Shown one piece after another: positions 7,886 through 13,093 of a stretch of 13,093 nucleotides of DNA. The DNA lies in NCBI GenBank assembly GCA_029260695.1, contig JAJDCT010000047.1, positions 1 through 13,093 on the forward strand, in the 5' to 3' direction. The first letter of the stretch is position 1; the number at the start of each line of letters is the position of its first letter. This DNA comes from Phycisphaeraceae bacterium. GTDB lineage: Bacteria; Planctomycetota; Phycisphaerae; Phycisphaerales; Phycisphaeraceae. The notes beneath the pieces were generated by a model. It made no database searches, was not told where the DNA came from, and saw only the letters and a list, made by a program, of their open reading frames with translations. The position numbers were made by a program, and so were the translations under genes.

Positions 7886-8572
7886 CTACTTCTCGGCAGA
7901 CCCGGTAATAAAGATCACCGAGGCTGGCTTGCCGCTCTTGGGATTCACGGGCTCGCGTAGCTCACGCAATTGAAGCCCGCTATCTTGAAACAACCTGATC
8001 CAACCTTCCAGTGTTCGGAAGTACCACGGTGCGGGATCGGTAAAATCGCTGCCGAAACCATCCCACGAACCTTCTCGCCATCCGTCTCGGTAGGGTGCGT
8101 CGCCGCAAGCCATCAGCGGGTGCGGGGTCTGAACGATGAATGATCCATATGGATTCAGCATCCTTGAAACCGCTGGGATTACCGCCTCAACGGGCTCCTT
8201 GCCCAATAGAGAAAAGTTGCAAACGATGACATCCGCAGTGTCGGTGAAATTACCTGATACCACTTGATCATAGGAAAGCAGCTGGAAATCCCCGCCCCCT
8301 GCACACTGAGCTTCTTGGATAAGCTCCGGGATCATATCGATGCCCGTCACTTGCAGACCACGGGCAGAAAGATTGCGGGTAAGCCATCCCTCGCCACAGC
8401 CTAAATCAATAACCGTGTGCGGGTCGCGGCTCAACACCGCATCGATGACAGCTTGGTCGGTGCTTAGCTTGCGGCTCTCGATCAACCCTTTGCGGACCGC
8501 GGTTGTCCATGGCGAAGCGTTCTTGGCCCACGAATCGGCAATCTTGCTATCACTTAGAGGATCAGTGCTCAT
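7886..8572 (-). CDS. Class I SAM-dependent methyltransferase
   Basis: This 228-residue soluble protein has a standard class I methyltransferase core. Motif I, VIDLGCGEG (54-62), binds S-adenosylmethionine, and the acidic residue after strand 2 is Asp79 in GIDMIPE. NFSLLG (119-124) and the NPYGSFIVQTPHP stretch (140-152) fit motifs for strands 4 and 5. The acceptor substrate is not evident. Four rows sampled inside the gene total 123/240 G+C (51%), against about 57-63% in rows of the flanking genes, which hints at transfer from another lineage. A weak promoter (minus-strand TATAAA at 8593-8588, with a poor -35) lies 15 bases before the ATG. The 22-base gap to the oxidoreductase suggests co-transcription, but no functional link is apparent. 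Confidence 0.85.
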   Translation of the reverse strand: MSTDPLSDSKIADSWAKNASPWTTAVRKGLIESRKLSTDQAVIDAVLSRDPHTVIDLGCGEGWLTRNLSARGLQVTGIDMIPELIQEAQCAGGGDFQLLSYDQVVSGNFTDTADVIVCNFSLLGKEPVEAVIPAVSRMLNPYGSFIVQTPHPLMACGDAPYRDGWREGSWDGFGSDFTDPAPWYFRTLEGWIRLFQDSGLQLRELREPVNPKSGKPASVIFITGSAEK

Positions 8573-8708
8573 GGTATATCCGGCCTGTTTATAGTTTAGC
8601 GGCTGTGCACAGGAATTGTTGTGCCATCCGAGTGGGCTCTACTAAACAGGGCCGGGCTGTGATGTGGCGAGGGGAGGTGTCGTGGCGGGTAGCGCCTCTA
8701 TATCGACG

Positions 8709-8724
8709 AGTGCCGATGGGCACT
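8709..8724 (-). terminator. Stem-loop after xerD
   Basis: AGTGCC (8709-8714) and GGCACT (8719-8724) form a perfect six-pair stem with a four-base loop, 22 bases after the xerD stop. There is no U-tract, so this may be a weak terminator or only a 3' end stabiliser. Confidence 0.35.
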
Positions 8725-8746
8725 GCCTGGCGGAGTCGATGCGCAG

Positions 8747-9874
8747 TTAAGGCCTTGGGTGAAACTTCGCCATGACTTGCTTGAGTCGTGAGCGGTCGAC
8801 GTGGGTGTAGATCTGTGTGGTCTGGATGTCGGAGTGGCCGAGCATTTCCTGAACGACGCGGAGGTCTGCGCCGCCGGAGAGCAGGTGCGTGGCGAAGGAA
8901 TGGCGGAGCATGTGAGGGTAGATGCCGGTGAGGCCTGCGCGTTTGGCGTGACGCTTGACGACCTGCCAGATGACGACGCGTGTGAGTTCGCTACCGGTGC
9001 GGGAGAGGAAGACGTTGTTGGTGGGCTTGTCGTCGCGTAGGAGGTCCGGCCGGAGGTCGTCGAGGTAGCGTTGCAGCGCGTCGAGCGCGGGTTTGCCGAC
9101 GGGGACGATGCGTTCCTTGTTGCCTTTGCCGATGACACGTGTGACGCCCAGTGAGAAGTGTACCTGGTCGCAGGTGAGTTCGGCTGCCTCGCTGGCGCGC
9201 AGGCCGGAGGCGTAGAGTAATTCGAGTAGGGCGACATCACGGAGGTACAGGGGGTCGGTAGGGCGGGGTGCCTGGATCAGCTTGTGTACCTGGTCGGCCC
9301 CCATCACCGACGGCAGCCGCTTCCATGCGACGGGTCGGCTCAGCAGCTCTGCCGGATTCTTCATCGCGAAAGCGCGGGCCTCTAGAAACTTCCCGAAGAC
9401 GCGGATCGTTGCGACGTGGCGGACGATCGACGAGATCTCCAGGCCCCGTGCTTCCAGAGAACGCAGGTGGTTGCCGATCCGGTCTAGGTTCAGGTCGTCC
9501 CAGTGCGCGTGTTTCTGTTGCTGCATCCAACGCCAAAGATCAATGAGGTCGCGGGCATAGGCTTCGAGGGTGGCTTTGGCGAACCCACACTCGATCCGGC
9601 AGTAGCTGAGGAACTCCCTGACCGCCGGCTCAAGGGCCGAGCCGGGCTCGATCCCCGCGAACTTAAGCACGCCGTTGCCTTGGGGCGCGGTGCTCGACGA
9701 TGCTCTTGCTTGGGCTGGGTTCAAGGCGTTGTCTCGCTCCTGGGAAGGGCCCCTGGTGTGTAGGGGGGCGTACAAATGCCGTTTTGGGCTTGCAAGGACG
9801 CAGATCATGGGATCCGCCGTCGCCAGACCAAAGGCATTATCGTCAACCCTGTCCCCGGGCCGTGAATCTGCCAT
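8747..9874 (-). CDS. xerD: Tyrosine recombinase XerD
   Basis: This is the chromosome-dimer resolution recombinase, which acts with XerC at dif. Numbering from ATG 9874 (375 residues), the SAM-like DNA-binding domain runs from about residue 82 to 170 and the catalytic domain from about 188. The full catalytic set is present: Arg226 (GLRASE), Lys250 (GKGNKER), His321 and Arg324 (HMLRH), His347 (LGHSD) and Tyr356 (IYTHV). The C-terminal FHPRP matches the XerD tail and argues for the housekeeping enzyme rather than a phage integrase. The first 68 or so residues have no family counterpart. A GTG at 9670, preceded by AAGG, would give 307 residues, the usual size, and is a credible true start; a TTG at 9724 is also possible. 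Confidence 0.9.
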   Translation of the reverse strand: MADSRPGDRVDDNAFGLATADPMICVLASPKRHLYAPLHTRGPSQERDNALNPAQARASSSTAPQGNGVLKFAGIEPGSALEPAVREFLSYCRIECGFAKATLEAYARDLIDLWRWMQQQKHAHWDDLNLDRIGNHLRSLEARGLEISSIVRHVATIRVFGKFLEARAFAMKNPAELLSRPVAWKRLPSVMGADQVHKLIQAPRPTDPLYLRDVALLELLYASGLRASEAAELTCDQVHFSLGVTRVIGKGNKERIVPVGKPALDALQRYLDDLRPDLLRDDKPTNNVFLSRTGSELTRVVIWQVVKRHAKRAGLTGIYPHMLRHSFATHLLSGGADLRVVQEMLGHSDIQTTQIYTHVDRSRLKQVMAKFHPRP

Positions 9875-9917
9875 CGCTTATCCGGCCAAGGCCAGACCCC
9901 CTTGCTGGAGGGATCTC

Positions 9918-9945
9918 TATATATGGCTTTGTCACTGTTTGGCGA
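9918..9945 (-). promoter_or_regulatory. Candidate xerD promoter
   Basis: On the minus strand TCGCCA (9945-9940) and TATATA (9923-9918) are separated by 16 bases. The -10 ends 43 bases before ATG 9874. The -35 matches the consensus at four of six positions. Transcription from here would include the longest reading frame of xerD. Confidence 0.4.
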
Positions 9946-10041
9946 GATGCTGAGTTCACTTGCTGGGCAGTCGAGTCAGCATGATCGACCCACAACGATC
10001 AGAATCTATTGATATAGATACGGGGCCGGGGTCCGACCCTC

Positions 10042-10074
10042 ATAAGATAATATTAAGGCTAAATATGATCTTAT
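10042..10074. repeat. AT-rich palindrome, copy 2
   Basis: The arms are ATAAGATAATATTAAG (10042-10057) and CTAAATATGATCTTAT (10059-10074) around a central G, with two mismatched pairs. C10041 and G10075 add one more pair. It differs from copy 1 at three of 33 positions. The two arm changes are not compensated on the opposite arm, so copy 2 looks partly decayed or is bound less symmetrically. It lies 150 bases before the CAU tRNA gene. Confidence 0.8.
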
Positions 10075-10189
10075 GCGGTGTATGGGGAGAGGCGGCTCTG
10101 GATGTGCGGTCTGTGACGAGTGTCCCAAGCGAGACTCAGCAGGAGCAAGCTATGGCGTTGATGGCCGAACTCCTGCATGAGCCCCGAGC

Positions 10190-10217
10190 TTGAACCTGCC
10201 GCCGCCCGGCCTACAAT
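10190..10217 (+). promoter_or_regulatory. Promoter of the CAU tRNA gene
   Basis: TTGAAC (10190-10195) and TACAAT (10212-10217) are 16 bases apart. The -10 box ends nine bases before the tRNA, so the predicted start falls about three bases upstream of the mature 5' end. Confidence 0.7.
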
Positions 10218-10226
10218 GGCCCGCTC

Positions 10227-10298
10227 GCCGACGTAGCTCAGTGGTAGAGCTAGGGATTCATAAGCCCTCGGTCGCTGGTTCGAATCCAGCCGTCGGCA
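10227..10298 (+). tRNA. tRNA with CAU anticodon (elongator Met, or Ile2)
   Basis: The 72-base sequence folds as a full cloverleaf. The acceptor stem is GCCGACG/CGTCGGC with discriminator A, the D-stem GCTC/GAGC, the T-stem GCTGG/CCAGC and the T-loop TTCGAAT. The anticodon CAT is at 10259-10261. G1-C72 pairing rules out initiator tRNA. The anticodon stem closes with an A-G mismatch (10256 with 10264). CCA is not encoded. A CAU anticodon can also be the lysidine-modified Ile tRNA, and the sequence alone does not decide. Confidence 0.9.
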
Positions 10299-10423
10299 TT
10301 GTCAGCCCGGGGATTTGACCATTTACACCACACGCCCCACCCCGACGGGCCTGTCTGATCGCCTAACGGCCGTATCGTGCGGGCGGTGGATCGACCTGAA
10401 CATTACCCATGTAAGCACCCACC

Positions 10424-10451
10424 TTGAGCCCGGGCCCACACCGGCTACAAT
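10424..10451 (+). promoter_or_regulatory. Promoter of the tRNA-Ser gene
   Basis: TTGAGC (10424-10429) and TACAAT (10446-10451) are again 16 bases apart, almost a copy of the promoter before the other tRNA. Here the tRNA begins 54 bases after the -10 box, so a 5' leader of roughly 47 bases must be removed. Confidence 0.65.
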
Positions 10452-10505
10452 GCCCCCTCGCCAACATCTGCATGCACCTTTTGGGGTGTCTTAGCAGAGA
10501 CCTTT

Positions 10506-10596
<91 letters not shown>

Positions 10597-10611
10597 TTTC
10601 CCGGACCCCGT

Positions 10612-10651
10612 CTGACGTAAACGCCTGATACACAGAAGGATGCGTCAGGCG
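10612..10651 (+). other. Alternative stem-loops after tRNA-Ser
   Basis: CGCCTGA (10622-10628) pairs with TCAGGCG (10645-10651). CTGACG (10612-10617) can instead pair with CGTCAG (10643-10648). The two stems share bases 10645-10648 and exclude each other. No T-run follows. This may end the tRNA transcript or be chance. Confidence 0.3.
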
Positions 10652-10702
10652 GATAACGCTCTAAAAACTATCACTGTCCTTGATCGACTGGGCTGTCGAC
10701 TT

Positions 10703-10757
10703 TTAACCGTTTACTAACACAGATGTCACTGGGTCATGATATGGTTCGTGTCATAAT
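10703..10757 (+). promoter_or_regulatory. Pho-box array and -10 box of the phoB-phoR operon
   Basis: Hexamers TTAACC (10703), CTAACA (10714), GTCACT (10725) and the poor fourth unit ATGATA (10736) start exactly 11 bases apart. This is the layout of PhoP/PhoB binding boxes (TTAACA-like half-sites with five-base spacers). The array ends 10 bases before CATAAT (10752-10757), where it would replace a -35 element, as in PhoB-activated promoters. It lies about 110 bases before the response regulator gene and suggests autoregulation. Confidence 0.6.
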
Positions 10758-10868
10758 TTGATCGATCGTGAGTTGGCACCCGTGTGGAGGTTGATTGTTT
10801 ATATGAGACACATAGGGTAATAGTTGCTTGCCAGACACTTAGGCAGTTAATAACCCCGAGCGAATGTT

Positions 10869-11564
10869 ATGAACCGACCGCAATCCCCCAATCAGCCTTC
10901 ACTTCTGGTCGTTGAAGATGAGCAGGACCTCCTTGAGGTGCTGCGTTTCAGTTTGAGTCGCGAAGGCTTCTCAGTACGTACCGCAGAGAACGGGGAGGAC
11001 GCGATACGTTTGGTTCGACAGCAGCGGCCGGATCTGATCGTGCTTGACTTGATGCTCCCGACGATCGATGGGTTGGCGGTTTGCCGAGCGATCCGTTCTA
11101 CAGAGAAGACCCATGATATCCCGATCGTGATGTTGACGGCTCGCGGTGAGGAATCGGACATCGTTCGTGGCCTGGAGGCCGGCGCTGATGATTATGTGAC
11201 CAAGCCTTTCAGCCCGAAAGTACTGATTGCAAGGATCCATGCTGTGCTGCGGCGCTCAAGCTCTGTGGGTGGGGGCATAGTTGAAGTGGGGGATGTCCGG
11301 TTGAACCCCGAGCGTCATGAAGTCACGGCAGACGGCAAGTGTGTAGACCTTACGGCCACAGAGTTCGGCCTGCTTAAGTTGCTGATGTCCAGGCCCGGAA
11401 GAGTGTATACGCGGCAACAGATCATTGATTCGCTGCATGACGGCTTCGCGGCTGTGACCGACAGGTCTGTGGATGTACAGGTGGTTTCTCTGCGGCGTAA
11501 GCTGGACACTGCGGGCGAGCGGGTCCAAACCGTACGGGGCGTGGGCTATCGGTTTGGTGAATAG
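10869..11564 (+). CDS. phoB: PhoB-type response regulator (OmpR/PhoB family)
   Basis: This 231-residue transcription factor probably controls genes for phosphate starvation. The receiver domain (about 11-128) has the acidic pair Glu16-Asp17, the phosphorylated Asp60 in VLDLMLP, Thr90 and Lys112 in TKPFSP. The stretch ARGEESDIVRGLEAGADDY (91-109) is very close to the PhoB signature. A winged-helix DNA-binding domain follows (about 136-231), with DRSVDVQVVSLRRKL (198-212) as recognition-helix region and the ending VQTVRGVGYRF. There is no clear Shine-Dalgarno before ATG 10869. The partner kinase gene begins 68 bases downstream. Pho-box arrays flank the pair, which strengthens the PhoB naming over other OmpR-family members. 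Confidence 0.88.
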   Translation: MNRPQSPNQPSLLVVEDEQDLLEVLRFSLSREGFSVRTAENGEDAIRLVRQQRPDLIVLDLMLPTIDGLAVCRAIRSTEKTHDIPIVMLTARGEESDIVRGLEAGADDYVTKPFSPKVLIARIHAVLRRSSSVGGGIVEVGDVRLNPERHEVTADGKCVDLTATEFGLLKLLMSRPGRVYTRQQIIDSLHDGFAAVTDRSVDVQVVSLRRKLDTAGERVQTVRGVGYRFGE

Positions 11565-11595
11565 GAATCTGTCCGGGTCTAAGCACCCACTGAAA

Positions 11596-11615
11596 TCTGC
11601 GTGGCGGGGCGCAGA
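11596..11615 (+). other. Stem-loop between phoB and phoR
   Basis: TCTGCG (11596-11601) and CGCAGA (11610-11615) form six pairs with an eight-base loop in the 68-base spacer. No T-run follows. It could stabilise the upstream message or lower read-through into the kinase gene. A TACGAT box (11620-11625) begins five bases later. Confidence 0.35.
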
Positions 11616-11632
11616 CCGGTACGATCTATATC

Positions 11633-12967
11633 ATGCAGCCCTTCGAGATATTCAACACGCTTGCCCACCAGGAGGCCTCGGCCGGGACCGTAGCGGTATT
11701 GATTGGCGCGGCGATATTTGCTGGGGTCATGCTGGTGATCATGGTGCTGATCAGCCGGTCGATCCGCGAGCTGCGTCGTGGCGCGGAGCGTTTCGCATGC
11801 GGTGACCTGAGCAAGCGGATCGCGGTGAAAGGGCCCTTGCAATTTGCGGCGTTGGCTGAGTCCTTAAACATCATGGCGGGGCAGTTGGCGGACCGGCTCT
11901 CCACGGTGATCCGGCAGCGCAACGAACTTGGCGCGGTCCACGGGTCGATGGTCGAAGGTGTTTTGGCGATCGACCGCGAGCAGAACATCCTGAGCCTGAA
12001 CCGGGCCGCGTCGGCGATGCTTTCTCTGGATGCGACTTCGGCGATTGGGCGGAGCGTTTACGAGGCTGTGCGAAATGCCGAGTTGCAGCAGGTCATCCAG
12101 CAGACCCTTGAGAAGGATAGCACGGTCGCCGGGGAGATGACGCTCTTCGAGCCGGGGACGGAGCCGAACGAACCCGAAGAGCGGACGATCCAACTCCAAA
12201 GCGCCCTGTTGCGTGACGACGATGGGCAACGGATCGGTCTGGTGCTGGTGCTGCACGACGTGACACAACTTCGTCGATTGGAGTCTGTCAGGCAGGACTT
12301 CGTGGGCAACGTGTCACATGAGGTGAAGACCCCGGTCAGCGCGATCAAGGCTGCGGTTGAAACACTTAGCGACCTGCCGGACCGCGACGGTGAGGATGCA
12401 CAGCGGTTTCTACAGATCATCTCGCGTCAGTCCGATCGATTGTCGGCGATCGTGGACGACCTGCTTAGCCTGGCGCGGATCGAGCAAGCGGGAGAGGGCG
12501 GTCTGCAGGACACGCGCCCGGCACCGCTTTGGCCCGTGGTCACGGCCGCCATCGAGACCTGTCAGATAGGTGCTGATGCCAAGCAGATCCATCTTCATGC
12601 AGAGGGTGACCAGTGTGTTCAGGCGCTGATCAGTGAACAGCTTCTCACTCAAGCGGTGGTAAATCTGATAGACAACGCGGTGAAGTACAGCGATCCAGAC
12701 ACATCTGTCCTTGTGCGTTGTGATGTGGTAGACGGCGAGGCGGTGATCAGCGTCACCGATCAGGGGCGGGGGATCGAGCCCAAGCATCTGCCTCGCGTGT
12801 TCGAGCGGTTCTACCGGACGGACAAGGCCCGAAGCCGAGAGCTAGGTGGCACGGGGCTGGGGCTTTCGATCGTCAAGCACATCGCCGAGGCGCACAGCGG
12901 CCGCGTTAGCGTGGACAGCGCACCGGGGGCGGGCAGCACGTTCCGCGTGCATCTGCCTGTCTGTTAA
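11633..12967 (+). CDS. phoR: PhoR-type sensor histidine kinase, single TM
   Basis: This 444-residue membrane kinase would phosphorylate the adjacent response regulator. Its order is a short N-terminus (1-17), one TM helix (about 18-41), HAMP (about 43-95), PAS (about 98-215), the dimerisation domain with His229 in NVSHEVKTP, and an ATPase domain (about 332-444) with N-box VNLIDNAVKYS (343-353), DQGRG (376-380) and GGTGLGLSI (405-413). An in-frame TGA at 11591 allows no earlier ATG, GTG or TTG start, so the first TM helix and extracytoplasmic domain of many relatives are absent. That fits the PhoR habit of sensing through the membrane or PAS region. The ATG is seven bases after TACGAT, a possible internal leaderless promoter. 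Confidence 0.87.
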   Translation: MQPFEIFNTLAHQEASAGTVAVLIGAAIFAGVMLVIMVLISRSIRELRRGAERFACGDLSKRIAVKGPLQFAALAESLNIMAGQLADRLSTVIRQRNELGAVHGSMVEGVLAIDREQNILSLNRAASAMLSLDATSAIGRSVYEAVRNAELQQVIQQTLEKDSTVAGEMTLFEPGTEPNEPEERTIQLQSALLRDDDGQRIGLVLVLHDVTQLRRLESVRQDFVGNVSHEVKTPVSAIKAAVETLSDLPDRDGEDAQRFLQIISRQSDRLSAIVDDLLSLARIEQAGEGGLQDTRPAPLWPVVTAAIETCQIGADAKQIHLHAEGDQCVQALISEQLLTQAVVNLIDNAVKYSDPDTSVLVRCDVVDGEAVISVTDQGRGIEPKHLPRVFERFYRTDKARSRELGGTGLGLSIVKHIAEAHSGRVSVDSAPGAGSTFRVHLPVC

Positions 12968-13003
12968 TGCTGTTGTATCAGCGTATTAGAGCCGGCATCT
13001 TCG

Positions 13004-13042
13004 TTAACACAAATCTAACATAACGCTCACATTCTGCTCACG
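13004..13042 (+). promoter_or_regulatory. Second Pho-box array, before the gene beyond the window
   Basis: TTAACA (13004), CTAACA (13015), CTCACA (13026) and CTCACG (13037) start exactly 11 bases apart. The repeats begin 36 bases after the phoR stop. A weak -10 candidate TAAGCT lies at 13052-13057. The array is better preserved than the one before phoB and should control a plus-strand gene starting after base 13093. Confidence 0.65.
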
Positions 13043-13067
13043 GGTGGGGTTTAAGCTTCTCGGGCAA

Positions 13068-13086
13068 CCGGGTCGCGATGACCCGG
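13068..13086 (+). other. Strong stem-loop at window end
   Basis: CCGGGTC (13068-13074) and GACCCGG (13080-13086) form a perfect seven-pair stem with a GCGAT loop. No T-run is seen. It follows the second Pho-box array, so it probably lies in the 5' leader of the next gene; termination of the phoB-phoR transcript is the alternative. Confidence 0.45.
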
Positions 13087-13093
13087 GAAAGCA

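Larger units (their letters stand above)
9875..10226. other. Intergenic region between xerD and the first tRNA gene
   Basis: This stretch contains the candidate xerD promoter, the second palindrome copy and the promoter of the first tRNA. A frame from 9960 to 10193 (77 codons) reads straight through the palindrome and has no recognisable motif, so it is not called as a gene. Confidence 0.55.

Noticed and set aside
8747..9874. The tyrosine recombinase as integrase of a mobile element bounded by the two palindromes
   Set aside because: Its motifs and HPR tail fit housekeeping XerD, the enclosed genes are ordinary metabolism genes, and the palindromes lack target duplications.
10042..10074. The palindrome near xerD as the chromosomal dif site
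   Set aside because: dif is about 28 bases with two unequal 11-base arms around a 6-base core and is normally single-copy. These are 33-base near-symmetric elements in at least two copies and do not align with the conserved XerD arm.
9960..10193. A 77-codon plus-strand frame before the tRNA gene
   Set aside because: It reads through the palindrome and up to the tRNA promoter, shows no motif, and its start is not supported.
11473..11805. Alternative frame across the phoB-phoR junction as a lost kinase N-terminus
   Set aside because: It has no TM helix or sensor-like sequence and overlaps both supported genes in another frame.

Overview
The window looks like a chromosomal segment of a free-living, moderately GC-rich bacterium, most likely a planctomycete of the Phycisphaerae type. 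This is an inference. It rests on the mix of a Gfo/Idh/MocA oxidoreductase with a TIM-barrel sugar isomerase, tRNA genes that do not encode CCA, mostly weak Shine-Dalgarno sites, and -10 boxes of the TACAAT type. No phage, insertion sequence, CRISPR array or rRNA was found.

Bases 1-464 hold no convincing gene. They carry an AT-rich 33-base perfect palindrome (172-204), a short array of 11-base repeats (230-304) and a G-rich tract, and lead into an NhaC-family Na+/H+ antiporter (465-2300). This gene converges on a secreted gamma-glutamyltransferase (4172-2469, minus). A 105-base divergent region with overlapping promoter-like elements separates the latter from a 12-TM-type MFS-like membrane protein (4278-5666). 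Next come four minus-strand genes: xerD (stop at 8747), a SAM-dependent methyltransferase (8572-7886), a Gfo/Idh/MocA oxidoreductase (7863-6700) and a TIM-barrel sugar isomerase/epimerase (6624-5746). The last three could be one transcript, with gaps of 22 and 75 bases. The methyltransferase has visibly lower G+C than its neighbours and may be a later arrival.

Upstream of xerD, bases 9875-10226 contain a second copy of the palindrome (10042-10074, 30/33 identical). Two tRNA genes follow: a CAU-anticodon tRNA (10227-10298) and tRNA-Ser(GCU) (10506-10595). Each lies behind a promoter of nearly the same layout, TTGA(A/G)C, 16 bases, TACAAT.

The right end is a PhoB/PhoR-type two-component system (10869-11564 and 11633-12967). 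Before phoB and again just after phoR lie arrays of YTMACA-like hexamers spaced exactly 11 bases apart, the layout of known PhoP/PhoB boxes. The first sits 10 bases upstream of a CATAAT -10 box, which suggests autoregulation. The second suggests that the gene beginning just beyond the window is a phosphate-starvation gene. The kinase has one TM segment and no extracytoplasmic sensor domain.

The least explained structures are the dispersed palindrome, the 11-base repeats before the antiporter and the Pho-box arrays. All functional names are read from sequence motifs only; no database search was run.
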